DNA of 64,000 nucleotides from Rhodanobacter thiooxydans (GTDB taxonomy: Bacteria; Pseudomonadota; Gammaproteobacteria; Xanthomonadales; Rhodanobacteraceae), in contig NZ_CP088923.1 in assembly GCF_021545845.1 (NCBI RefSeq), positions 1,116,001 to 1,180,000 of the forward strand, read 5' to 3'. Within the stretch, counting starts at the first letter, position 1. The number at the start of each line of letters is the position of its first letter. A program made the position numbers and the translations under genes. Positions 1 through 8,129 of this stretch are shown here, piece by piece. The notes under the pieces were generated by a model that saw only the letters and a program-made list of their open reading frames with translations, ran no database searches and had not been told where the DNA came from.

Positions 1-1
1 G

Positions 2-880
2 GGCATGGGCGCGGTGGCTGGCGCCGGCATCGCGCTGGCGGCGGATCTCACCGCGGAGGAAAACCGCAGCAAGGCGATGGGCATCATCGGCGTGTCGATC
101 GGGCTGGCGTTCCTGCTGGCGCTGATCCTGGGGCCGCCGCTGGAGGCGGTCGCCGGGCTGCCAGGGCTGTTCGGCGCCACCTCGATCCTGGCGCTGGTCT
201 CGCTGGTCCTGTTGTGGCTGATCGTGCCCACGCCGGTGCGGGCGCGTGCGCCGGCCGCGGCCGGTCTCGGCCAGGTGCTGGCAATGCTGCGCGACGGCCG
301 CATGCTGGTGCTGAACGGCTCGGTGTTCTTCCTGCACGCGCTGCTCACCGCCAGCTTCGTCGGCCTGCCGCTGCTGCTGGCCGAGACGCTGCACCTGCCG
401 GTGAACCGGCACTGGGAGCTGTACCTGCCGGTGATGACGGTGGCCGCGTTCGTGATGGGCGCCACCATGCACCACATGCGCGAGGTGGCGCAAAGCCTGC
501 GCATCGTCACGGTGTGCGTGGTGGCGATCGGGCTGGCGCTGCTCGGCTTCGCGCTGTCCGGCCGCCACCTGGCGGCGTTCGGCGTGGCCGCGGCGGTATT
601 TTTCTCCGCCTTCAACCTGCTGGAGGCGGCGCTGCCCAGCCTGGTCTCGCGGCTGGCGCCTGAACAGCTGCGCGGCGCGGCGATGGGTGCGTATTCGACC
701 AGCCAGTTCATCGGCGCGTTCGTGGGCGGCGCGCTCGGCGGCCTCGCGCTGGGCCGGCTCGGCCCGAACGGCGTGTTCGTCTGCGCCGCGGCGCTGACCC
801 TGCTGTGGCTGCCGCTGGTGGTCTCCGGTGCGCGCCGGATCACTCGTCGCGCCGCGACGACGCAGGCGCGCCTCGCCTAG
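2..880 (+). CDS. MFS transporter, C-terminal part (5' end outside window)
   Basis: About 292 codons of a major facilitator superfamily drug/metabolite transporter. The reading frame is open to the window edge and families of this type have about 400 residues, so roughly the first quarter is missing. At least eight hydrophobic segments are visible, plus the typical MFS inter-domain break near residue 80 where the Val-Pro-Thr-Pro-Val stretch ends a helix. The substrate cannot be read from sequence. The TAG stop lies within the CTAG that abuts the IS element at 881; the C-terminus (arginine/alanine-rich tail) still looks natural. From memory, in Xanthomonadaceae this MFS gene sits between uvrA and ssb. 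Here ssb is at 12601, which suggests that the intervening DNA is an insertion. Confidence 0.8.
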   Translation, partial: GMGAVAGAGIALAADLTAEENRSKAMGIIGVSIGLAFLLALILGPPLEAVAGLPGLFGATSILALVSLVLLWLIVPTPVRARAPAAAGLGQVLAMLRDGRMLVLNGSVFFLHALLTASFVGLPLLLAETLHLPVNRHWELYLPVMTVAAFVMGATMHHMREVAQSLRIVTVCVVAIGLALLGFALSGRHLAAFGVAAAVFFSAFNLLEAALPSLVSRLAPEQLRGAAMGAYSTSQFIGAFVGGALGGLALGRLGPNGVFVCAAALTLLWLPLVVSGARRITRRAATTQARLA

Positions 881-2141
881 CAGGCTGTTGAGAATGCTCC
901 TTTCGGAGCCGTCGTGATAGACCTTCTCTACCGACGCAGGGGCATGTGCGGCCTCGACAGGAGCCGTTTTTCGGATGTCGGACGCACGTCTCCTGTCATG
1001 GCCCATGTCGGGATGGGTTCCACCACTCCCCGATGCCGCCAAGCCGGATCAGGTTGTACGCCGCAAACGTCCACGTCACCCAGCCGCGCACCTTGGGCAG
1101 CGAAACCATCGGCAGCTTGTCCAATCCGCCGACGGTCTTGATCCAGCCGAAGCTCTGCTTGATGCGCTTGCGTACCTGCAGACTCATCGCATAGCCCTTG
1201 CCGCGCGCCTGGCGCGCATCGATGGCGCTGCGTCGGCCCTTGGTGTTGCGCGCAATGTGGGGCTTGATGCCTCGAAGCGTAAGCGCCTCCACGAAGTCGT
1301 GCGTGCGTAGCCTTTGTCCGCGCCCAGGGTGGCGTCACGGCACACGCCCGTCGCGTCCAGCAGGTCGAGCGCGCCATCGCGTGCGCCCGTGCGACTGGCG
1401 TGGCGCACGTCCACGCCAACGACCAGGGTATGGCGGTTCTCCATAACGCATTGGCCAGGTAGCTCAGCTTGGCTTCCTTGCCTTCGCCCTTGCGTATCAG
1501 GCGCGCGTCGGGATCGGTGGTGAAGGCGTGCGTGTCGTTGCTGCGCGCCTGCCCGTGGAAATCCCCGCCATCGCCGCCGCTGCTGTCCTTCGGCCGGAAG
1601 CTCTTGTGCGAGGCCCAGGCTTCCAGCAGCGTGCCGTCCACCGAGAAGTGTTCGTCGCTGACCAGATCCTGCACGCGCGCCATCAGCACGGTGTGCTCAA
1701 AGAACTGCCGTACGATCGGCGCGTCGAACAGGCGATCCCGGTTGAACGAGAAGGTGGAGTGATCCCACACGGCATCGTCGATGTTCAGGCCCACGAACCA
1801 GCGGAACAGCAGGTTGTAGTTCATCTGCTCCATCAGCCGGCGCTCGCTGCGCACGCTGTAGACCACCTGCAGCAGCGAAGCACGAAGCAGGCGCTCGGGC
1901 GCAATCGATGGCCGGCCGCCATCGGCATAGCGCTCGGCGGGCAGGCCATCCAACTCGCCAAGTATCGTATCTACCAACACGCGCAGCTTGCGGATCGGGT
2001 GGTCGACCGGAACACGCTCTTCCACCGGAACGTACGAGAACATGCCAAGTTGTTGGACGTCGGGATGGCGCATCGCGGGGTAGCCTTACTATTGATCGCG
2101 TCTATGACAGCCGGCTCGGCCGATGGTTTCTCAACAGCCTG
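881..2141 (-). mobile_element. IS5-family element, copy A (1261 bp)
   Basis: Terminal inverted repeats CAGGCTGTTGAGA at 881-893 and its complement at 2129-2141, flanked on both sides by CTAG (877-880 and 2142-2145), which fits the 4-bp YTAR target duplication of IS5-type elements. It differs from copy B (6118-7369) by a 9-bp segment present only here and a few substitutions. The left CTAG supplies the stop codon of the upstream MFS gene. Confidence 0.88.
996..2073 (-). pseudogene. IS5-family DDE transposase, two frameshifts (copy A)
   Basis: The N-terminal part begins MRHPDVQQLGMFSYVP and carries the conserved blocks RWFVGLN and HFSVDGTLLEAWASHKSF of IS5-group transposases. After the LSYLANAL block the frame is lost. 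The continuation (MENRHTLVVGVDV) is in the next frame from about 1444, and a second shift near 1290 moves the C-terminal block (FGWIKTVGGLDKLP) to a third frame that ends at 996. Each shift looks like a single missing base. Copy B has the same lesions at the same places. Programmed frameshifting is possible, but I see no slippery heptamer at either junction, so decay before duplication is the simpler reading. Confidence 0.82.
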
Positions 2142-2560
2142 CTAGAGCAACAAGGCAGGGGTTTCGGCCAGGTACGGTGCGATCTGCTGGTAGTAACCTT
2201 AAAGCGCTTCTTGCCCTTGGCGCGATTGCCGTGCTGGTACATCAGCGGGCAGATTCAACTCCGAAGTGCAGCCGCCGTTGGAAATCTGGCGCGAATCAGG
2301 ATGCATTTTGGAAAAATGCATCTGCGGGGAGGGGAATACGCAAAGTTCCGTGACAAATGGTCGCACTACGAGCTGCGACTATTGCGAAATTGACGTGCGT
2401 CAATCAGACCGGGAAAGAATTTTGCGACGATGCGCTACACACCTAATTCCACAATAGTGCCGATGAAGACCATATATGAATACGCGGCGTGACTGTGAAG
2501 ATCCAGAGCATTATGCGAGTTAAGTTCAGGTTCTATCACCGTAGAGAAGGAAGATGCACC
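2142..2560. other. Intergenic region between IS copy A and the Cyc2-like gene
   Basis: No convincing gene. The first about 130 bp are GC-rich. On the minus strand they encode a short lysine/arginine-rich stretch (RAKGKKRFKVTT) faintly like the start of IS3-type OrfB, too short to call. A small perfect hairpin (GATGCATTTT/AAAATGCATC) lies at 2300-2322. From about 2330 the composition becomes AT-rich, marking entry into the acquired segment, and a Crp/Fnr-type box lies at 2389-2404. Confidence 0.5.
2389..2404. promoter_or_regulatory. Candidate Fnr/FixK-family box upstream of the Cyc2-like gene
   Basis: ATTGACGTGCGTCAAT reads as 7-bp arms in perfect dyad symmetry around two central bases, and contains TTGA-N6-TCAA, the general Crp/Fnr/FixK consensus. 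It lies 157 bp before the start codon at 2561, far enough for a promoter in between. I infer oxygen- or nitrogen-oxide-responsive control. The cognate regulator is not in the window. Confidence 0.5.
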
Positions 2561-3910
2561 ATGCAAAAACGTCGGAACAAACTGAATATAGGAGGGCAAT
2601 GGCCGCTTCTTGCCCTGCTAATGATACTCATGGTGGGGATCATTCCCAAGGCGAATGCCATCCCCGCGTTCTCACGACAAGTCAATATGCCTTGTACCTC
2701 CTGCCACGTGGGCGGATATGGTCCGCAACTGACGCCGTTTGGGCGCCAATTCAAACTAACCGGCTATACCATGAAGTCCGGTTCATCGGGCGTCACTCCC
2801 AAAGTCTCTTTGGAGCTCGTCGAGTCGTTCACCCACACTCAAAAGGATCAGGCGGGAGGCGCTGCCCCGGGTTTCGGTAGCAACAACAATTGGGAGTTTC
2901 AGACCGCCGGGGTCTACTTGGCGGGCGCAATATCCGACCACCTGGGCATGCTAATGCAGGTCTCGTACTCTGAGAACGGTCATCGGGTCGAATGGGATAT
3001 GACGGACATTCGCTATGCACGCCAAGCTAAATTTGGATCGCACTCGGCAGTTTGGGGCATTACTCTAAACAATAATCCAACCATATCGGACCTCTATAAC
3101 ACCGGAGCGGCGTGGCAATACCCCTATTTTGGCCCCGATCTCGCCCCGGGATCTGTGGCAACGCCCATTGTAAATGGCGGTTTGATGAATGGCGTACTGG
3201 GGTTGACGGCGTATACCCAGATAGATGGCAAGTGGTACTTTGAGGGTGGCTTGTACAAGGTTCCTTCAAAATCATTCATTGATCATGTAAATGGCATGTA
3301 TCCTGGACGCCTGGACATCCCTGCCCCCTACCTACGCGCAGCCTATCAGGCGTCTCTTGGGTCCGCCAGTAACCTTGAAGTTGGTGCGCTGTTTTTTGAA
3401 CCCAGGTTAATTCCTATGTCCAGCATGGGAATGTCAACTCAGTCTGACAATTATAAAGACTATGGGGTGGATGCGAGCTATGAATGGTTTGGCGGAACGA
3501 AGCACGCGATTACCGTACAGGGGCAATACGTACATGAAAAACAGACCCTCAATAACAGCTTTGCGGTGGGCGCATCCTCGAATCTTCACAATCGCCTAAA
3601 TTCATTTAATATCAACGCAAACTACTGGTACGAAAGCACCTATGGCGCCACGCTTGGTGCGTTTACAACTAACGGTAGCCGCGACGCAATGTTATATTCA
3701 GCCGCATCTTCAAATGACTCTCCAAATACGAGCGGCGGCTCAATGGAATTGAATTGGGTGCCATTCGGAAAAGGAAATAGTTGGGCTCAGCCGTACGCGA
3801 ATCTTCGGGTCGGCCTCCAATATACTTTTTATACAAAGTTCAATGGCACAAGTAGTCACGCTTCGGATAATAATACTTTGTATCTTTACTTCCAGACCTA
3901 TCTATTTTGA
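2561..3910 (+). CDS. Cyc2-like fused monoheme cytochrome / outer-membrane porin
   Basis: 449 residues. A signal peptide (hydrophobic residues about 15-30, cleavage after ANA33) is followed at once by IPAFSRQVNMPCTSCH, a single CxxCH heme site (C45, C48, H49), and then PQLTPFGRQFKLTGY. The rest (about residues 70-449) is a series of alternating aromatic/polar strands ending in the terminal phenylalanine typical of outer-membrane beta-barrels. An N-terminal heme plug plus porin is the architecture of Cyc2, the outer-membrane Fe(II) oxidase of acidophilic and neutrophilic iron oxidisers, and the FARQ...C..CH...FGR.FK..GY pattern is the family hallmark. The start at 2561 is chosen because AGAAGGAAG lies just upstream and a good signal peptide follows. 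Base composition is lower in GC than the chromosome. Iron oxidation is inferred; other extracellular donors are possible. Confidence 0.72.
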   Translation: MQKRRNKLNIGGQWPLLALLMILMVGIIPKANAIPAFSRQVNMPCTSCHVGGYGPQLTPFGRQFKLTGYTMKSGSSGVTPKVSLELVESFTHTQKDQAGGAAPGFGSNNNWEFQTAGVYLAGAISDHLGMLMQVSYSENGHRVEWDMTDIRYARQAKFGSHSAVWGITLNNNPTISDLYNTGAAWQYPYFGPDLAPGSVATPIVNGGLMNGVLGLTAYTQIDGKWYFEGGLYKVPSKSFIDHVNGMYPGRLDIPAPYLRAAYQASLGSASNLEVGALFFEPRLIPMSSMGMSTQSDNYKDYGVDASYEWFGGTKHAITVQGQYVHEKQTLNNSFAVGASSNLHNRLNSFNINANYWYESTYGATLGAFTTNGSRDAMLYSAASSNDSPNTSGGSMELNWVPFGKGNSWAQPYANLRVGLQYTFYTKFNGTSSHASDNNTLYLYFQTYLF

Positions 3911-4399
3911 TCTTCCCAATGCTTTGGTATAGTCTACTTGCTGCATAGATGAGCATCAATTCTGTCTGACAGTGGTTGCTTTTGGCAGTGAGATGAGTTT
4001 AATCGGGATTTCATCATTGGTGGGCATTTTAAGCTGATGGTGAGGTCCCTGCTATAAATGTGGCGTTGCAACCAACGCATCTGACCTTCCTGAGGGTTTT
4101 ATGTGATCCATAAAGTGTGATGCATGCATGGATTGCATGATTGATCAGAATGGAAGGGCGGTTTCAAGGTCCACGTGCAACACCCCCATCATGGCCAAGC
4201 CTATGATTCGCTGGGAATGGGCCTGTCAACGGCTACGCAAGCGCTGTCGCGCCGTTGACAGCCCCATTCCCCACCTCCTTAGTCACCAAGCTATGATGGG
4301 TGCGATCTATCGAGGTGTTGCACGTGGAGTTTGAACCGGCCCTCCATAAAGTGGAATGGCCATTCTCTGATGGTTAAGCAAAATTCACAGGGCGATACA
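3911..4399. other. Intergenic region with a long nested inverted repeat
   Basis: No gene is recognisable in this 489-bp stretch. Its main content is the nested inverted repeat at 4148-4345, annotated separately. The part before it (3911-4147) is AT-rich, without a clear terminator behind the Cyc2-like gene. Confidence 0.5.
4148..4345. repeat. Nested inverted repeat (about 200 bp), unknown element
   Basis: Two concentric dyads share a centre near 4242-4250. The outer arms are TCCACGTGCAACACC (4170-4184) and its exact complement (4314-4328). Weaker matching continues outward through TGGAAGGGCGG / CCGGCCCTCCA. The inner arms (4213-4232 and 4252-4271) match at 19 of 20 positions and contain CTGTCAACGG / CCGTTGACAG. 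The whole could fold into one long cruciform or RNA hairpin. It carries no ORF and does not resemble the ends of the IS elements here. It may be a MITE, a structured RNA, or a folded-recombination-site type element. Confidence 0.6.
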
Positions 4400-5494
4400 A
4401 TGAAACAACAAAAGTCATCCGCGCGCATTTTAGCATTGATAATTGGTTTCATAATGATATTGATGCCGTGGTATATAAATGGCCCGCATGCGGCATCTTC
4501 ATCCGTAGGATTCTGGAATTGTCTCATAACAGGATTCCTGATGGTGTTTGTCGCCATGGTTTCATTAGTGTGGCGCCGCGCGTACTGGCCTGCCTGGGCG
4601 TTCCTGGTGCTTGTCCTGTGGACAGCCCTAGGCCCAACGACGCTGAGCTTTACGGAGAAAGAGATATCAGTAATTAATTTGCTGATAGGTGTCGTCGGTC
4701 TGTTTGTGTCAGTCGTATGGATACGGCGGGTACTCGGAAGAATTCCTCAAGGCAGGGCTGTCGTTAAAGGTAGAACGTTCCGAGAGTGTTCGAGCAGTGA
4801 GCGCATATTGTTTGGTCTTGTGTTGGCGGTCCTTGGGCTCGGCTATAGTATGGCAGTTGGCTATCTGTACATGACGCATACGGGCCTAGATGGAAAGTCA
4901 GGGATATCCGTACAAGATCTGGCGATTACGTACTATGGAAATCGTAGCGGCACGCGGTTAGAACAGATGTTGCGGGGACCTATGTCTGGTATGCGGAGCG
5001 AGGAGGACCTTAATCAGGTTATTGCTTGGCTCAAGGGCGGCGCAGACGAGAAAGGGTATGACAAAACCGTGCACCCAATCATTGAGCAAAAATGTGCTCG
5101 TTGCCACGGCGCAAAGTCGGGGATGGGGTTGCCAGACCTTACGAGTTACGCAGGAATTAAAAGCGTAGCAAAGGTTGATACTGGGATGTCCATCCAGACT
5201 CTCGTAAAGCTCTCACATATTCATTTATTCGGCATTGGTTTGGTAACATTCGTTCTAGGATTTGTATTTACCTTTACCACGCTTCCTTCTTGGCTCAAGA
5301 ATTTGGTTATAGTCGCACCGTTCGCAGCTGTTGTGCTTGATATCGCCACCTGGTTCCTTACAAAATGGGATCCGACATTCGCGTATACCGTTCTGGTGGC
5401 GGGTTCAATTATGGGCGCTTCTTGGGGAATCCAGATTTTCACATCATTTTACCAATTGATTTTCGTGAAGCGCGACGATAATTGCGAAGCATGA
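4400..5494 (+). CDS. Membrane protein with SPW-like N-terminus and a CxxCH heme site
   Basis: 364 residues. The N-terminus (about residues 8-110) has four membrane segments with an SPW-repeat-like pattern (LMPWYI ... GFWNCLITGFLMV). Another helix follows at about 136-156. A soluble loop (about 160-265) holds a single c-type heme site KCARCH (C232, C235, H236). Three or four more helices complete the protein, the last ending FYQLIFVK. The topology suggests a membrane-anchored electron-transfer protein with its heme in the periplasm. I do not recognise a named family. Its position between two cytochrome genes suggests that it passes electrons between periplasm and membrane. The start MKQQKSS is preferred over an in-frame upstream ATG at 4331, which falls inside the inverted repeat; the ribosome-binding site is weak (CAGGGCG). 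Confidence 0.6.
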   Translation: MKQQKSSARILALIIGFIMILMPWYINGPHAASSSVGFWNCLITGFLMVFVAMVSLVWRRAYWPAWAFLVLVLWTALGPTTLSFTEKEISVINLLIGVVGLFVSVVWIRRVLGRIPQGRAVVKGRTFRECSSSERILFGLVLAVLGLGYSMAVGYLYMTHTGLDGKSGISVQDLAITYYGNRSGTRLEQMLRGPMSGMRSEEDLNQVIAWLKGGADEKGYDKTVHPIIEQKCARCHGAKSGMGLPDLTSYAGIKSVAKVDTGMSIQTLVKLSHIHLFGIGLVTFVLGFVFTFTTLPSWLKNLVIVAPFAAVVLDIATWFLTKWDPTFAYTVLVAGSIMGASWGIQIFTSFYQLIFVKRDDNCEA

Positions 5495-5694
5495 GCGTTG
5501 CAGCGTTCTATATTTGAATTCTCGCAGCGTTGCATTTTCCAGAAGCATTCAATTACTTTCGGTGGTGGCAGTGGTGATAGATATTTTGTTTGACTAAGGC
5601 CTTTTTTTAATGTAGATAGTAAAGGCGGGTCCTGTTTGACTCCAGTTTTCCCTCGGACTCTCTGTAATTGAACTCACTATATGAGGAGGGTGTT

Positions 5695-6117
5695 ATGGCC
5701 GCACTAAAATTGGTTGCGTTGGCAATCGCCTTACCTATAGCCACAATGGCTTGCTCTCATAGTAGCGTGAGTTTTAAGCGTGATATAAATCCAATTTTTC
5801 AGGAAAGCTGTGCAGTCTGCCACAGCCCTGGAGGTCCAGGCTTCGAGAAGAGCGGATTCAGTGTGGCTAGCTATCAGGACATAATGAAGGGAACCAAGTA
5901 TGGTTCGGTAATCAACCCTGGCTCTAGTGTGGGGAGCACTCTTGTTCGGCTCATTAAGCATCAAGCCGATCCTTCAATAAATATGCCGAAAGAATATTCA
6001 ATTAGTTTGCAGAGCCATATTAATGTGATCACACCGGGAGGTGGCGCGCGGAGGCTGTCAGATTCAGAGATTGATTTGATCAGTAAATGGGTTGATCAAG
6101 GTGCGAAGAACAACTAG
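5695..6117 (+). CDS. c-type cytochrome lipoprotein
   Basis: 140 residues. A short hydrophobic leader ends in a lipobox-like IATMAC with C20 as the expected lipidated cysteine. A heme motif CAVCH follows (C39, C42, H43), and NMPKEYS (M98) is a possible distal ligand. The spacing and the final ISKWVDQGAKNN resemble the cytochrome c domains found in outer-membrane/planctomycete-type cytochromes. The start is set by GAGGAGGG directly upstream. The stop TAG comes from the CTAG bordering IS copy B, but the C-terminus looks complete. It is most simply a membrane-tethered periplasmic carrier working with the Cyc2-like porin. Confidence 0.7.
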   Translation: MAALKLVALAIALPIATMACSHSSVSFKRDINPIFQESCAVCHSPGGPGFEKSGFSVASYQDIMKGTKYGSVINPGSSVGSTLVRLIKHQADPSINMPKEYSISLQSHINVITPGGGARRLSDSEIDLISKWVDQGAKNN

Positions 6118-7369
6118 CAGGCTGTTGAGAAACCATCGGCCGAGCCGGCTGTCATAGACGCGATCAATAGTAAGGCTACCCCGCGATGCGCCGTCCCGAC
6201 GTCCAACAACTTGGCATGTTCTCGTACGTTCCGGTGGAAGAGCGTGTTCCGGTCGACCACCCGATCCGCAAGCTGCGCGTGTTGGTAGATACGATACTTG
6301 GCGAGTTGGATGGCCTGCCCGCCGAGCGCTATGCCGATGGCGGCCGGCCATCGATTGCGCCCGAGCGCCTGCTTCGTGCTTCGCTGCTGCAGGTGGTCTA
6401 CAGCGAGCGCCGGCTGATGGAGCAGATGAACTACAACCTGCTGTTCCGCTGGTTCGTGGGCCTGAACATCGACGATGCCGTGTGGGATCACTCCACCTTC
6501 TCGTTCAACCGGGATCGCCTGTTCGACGCGCCGATCGTACGGCAGTTCTTTGAGCACACCGTGCTGATGGCGCGCGTGCAGGATCTGGTCAGCGACGAAC
6601 ACTTCTCGGTGGACGGCACGCTGCTGGAAGCCTGGGCCTCGCACAAGAGCTTCCGGCCGAAGGACAGCAGCGGCGGCGATGGCGGGGATTTCCACGGGCA
6701 GGCGCGCAGCAACGACACGCACGCCTTCACCACCGATCCCGACGCGCGCCTGATACGCAAGGGCGAAGGCAAGGAAGCCAAGCTGAGCTACCTGGCCAAT
6801 GCGTTATGGAGAACCGCCATACCCTGGTCGTTGGCGTGGACGTGCGCCACGCCAGTCGCACGGGCGCACGCGATGGCGCGCTCGACCTGCTGGACGCGAC
6901 GGGCGTGTGCCGTGACGCCACCCTGGGCGCGGACAAAGGCTACGCACGCACGACTTCGTGGAGGCGCTTACGCTTCGAGGCATCAAGCCCCACATTGCGC
7001 GCAACACCAAGGGCCGACGCAGCGCCATCGATGCGCGCCAGGCGCGCGGCAAGGGCTATGCGATGAGTCTGCAGGTACGCAAGCGCATCAAGCAGGGCTT
7101 CGGCTGGATCAAGACCGTCGGCGGATTGGACAAGCTGCCGATGGTTTCGCTGCCCAAGGTGCGCGGCTGGGTGACGTGGACGTTTGCGGCGTACAACCTG
7201 ATCCGGCTTGGCGGCATCGGGGAGTGGTGGAACCCATCCCGACATGGGCCATGACAGGAGACGTGCGTCCGACATCCGAAAAACGGCTCCTGTCGAGGCC
7301 GCACATGCCCCTGCGTCGGTAGAGAAGGTCTATCACGACGGCTCCGAAAGGAGCATTCTCAACAGCCTG
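6118..7369 (+). mobile_element. IS5-family element, copy B (1252 bp)
   Basis: Same inverted repeats as copy A, flanked by CTAG at 6114-6117 and 7370-7373, in the opposite orientation. It lacks 9 bp (three codons, VRS in copy A) within the transposase and has isolated substitutions (for example MRRPD instead of MRHPD, KQGFGW instead of KQSFGW). Confidence 0.88.
6186..7254 (+). pseudogene. IS5-family DDE transposase, two frameshifts (copy B)
   Basis: The same three-frame structure as copy A. The N-terminal part runs from 6186 to about 6806, the middle block (MENRHTLVVG) continues in a second frame, and the C-terminal block (GFGWIKTVGGL) in a third frame ends at 7254. The shared lesions show that this copy derives from an already broken ancestor or was homogenised by gene conversion. 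Confidence 0.82.
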
Positions 7370-7593
7370 CTAGGCGGTATACAATTAAGACGTTTATATC
7401 GTCAAATAACATGGTGCGATAATTCTTGTCTTCATTGCGCTTTATATATGGATTTTAGATGCAAGCGATTTTTTGAATTATCCACTGCATTATTTGTGAT
7501 TGAACGTTTGGCGCGACGACAGCTGTTTTGTATCAGGCGTGGCATCAGTTTTATCGGTTGCCGTCGATTTTGACCATGAAAGGAGGTTTCACA

Positions 7594-7926
7594 ATGAAAT
7601 ACCGTTATGTATTTATGTTTTCCATGCTTGCGCTTGCGGTTGTTCCGGTGGCATCTGCCGCTGATGGAAAGGGTTTATATGAAGCAAATTGCGCATCCTG
7701 CCATGGCGCCAACGCACAAGGCGCATTTCCAGGTGTGCCGGACTTGATAAATAGCGGTCGGTTGAAGCAAGCTGACCCCGCGCTGATTGATCACATCATG
7801 AATGGTTTCCAGACGGCGGGTGCAGCGATGGGAATGCCTCCCAAGGGCGGAGACGCAAATTTGACTTCGGATGATGCAAAAGCCATCCTAGTGTTTTTGC
7901 GGAGCATACCCGGTACGTCTCGTTAA
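7594..7926 (+). CDS. Small periplasmic class I cytochrome c
   Basis: 110 residues. A signal peptide with cleavage after SAA is followed by GLYEANCASCHG (C33, C36, H37) and a C-terminal AMGMPPKGG in which M81 is the probable sixth heme ligand. The size and motif order fit a soluble single-domain cytochrome c of the c5/c553 type. AAAGGAGG eight bases upstream of the ATG fixes the start. It lies just outside IS copy B and shares the AT-rich composition of the cargo genes, so it probably belonged to the same electron-transfer locus before the IS inserted. It would be a natural shuttle between an outer-membrane cytochrome and a terminal oxidase or reductase. Confidence 0.8.
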   Translation: MKYRYVFMFSMLALAVVPVASAADGKGLYEANCASCHGANAQGAFPGVPDLINSGRLKQADPALIDHIMNGFQTAGAAMGMPPKGGDANLTSDDAKAILVFLRSIPGTSR

Positions 7927-7940
7927 ATGATGAAATGGTG

Positions 7941-8103
7941 TCCTGATTTAGCGCCGAACTTCAGCTACTGAACTAAATAGAAATGGCGTCACTATGCGGT
8001 CTCTTGGCCCGTAAATACCGACCGAGGTCCGCGGTGTCACGGAATGCCGGTGGCGGCATGGTTCCCATACAAATTTTCGGCTGAAGTTCGACGCTAATCA
8101 GGA
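7941..8103. repeat. MITE-like element (163 bp)
   Basis: The stretch begins TCCTGATTTAGCGCCGAACT (7941) and ends with the near-complement CGACGCTAATCAGGA (8103), giving terminal inverted repeats of about 23 bp that differ at one base and one indel. It has no coding capacity. Its outer 10 bp (CCTGATTAGC) are identical to the left end of the IS1595 element at 8130, which suggests that the IS1595 transposase could act on it. Confidence 0.6.
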
Positions 8104-8129
8104 ATGGCGTTGTCTGGTATTTCTGGATT

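Larger units (their letters stand above)
877..7373. mobile_element. Putative composite transposon: two inverted IS5-type copies around a cytochrome cargo
   Basis: Two almost identical 1.25-kb IS elements lie in opposite orientation (transposases pointing outward) and bracket about 4 kb. That interior is visibly more AT-rich than the flanking chromosome and carries a Cyc2-like cytochrome-porin, a heme-containing membrane protein and a cytochrome lipoprotein. All four outer and inner IS ends are bounded by the palindromic tetranucleotide CTAG. What is seen: the repeats, the orientation and the base-composition step. What is inferred: that the unit moved as one composite element. Both transposases carry the same two frameshifts, so mobility would now need a transposase supplied in trans. 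Confidence 0.6.

Noticed and set aside
2150..2250. Possible IS3 OrfB fragment on the minus strand (KGKKRFKVTT)
   Set aside because: Only about a dozen residues resemble the family and the rest does not align; too weak to annotate as a gene remnant.
4213..4271. Integron attC site
   Set aside because: There is folded symmetry, but no recognisable core site GTTRRRY/RYYYAAC pair and no integrase in the window.
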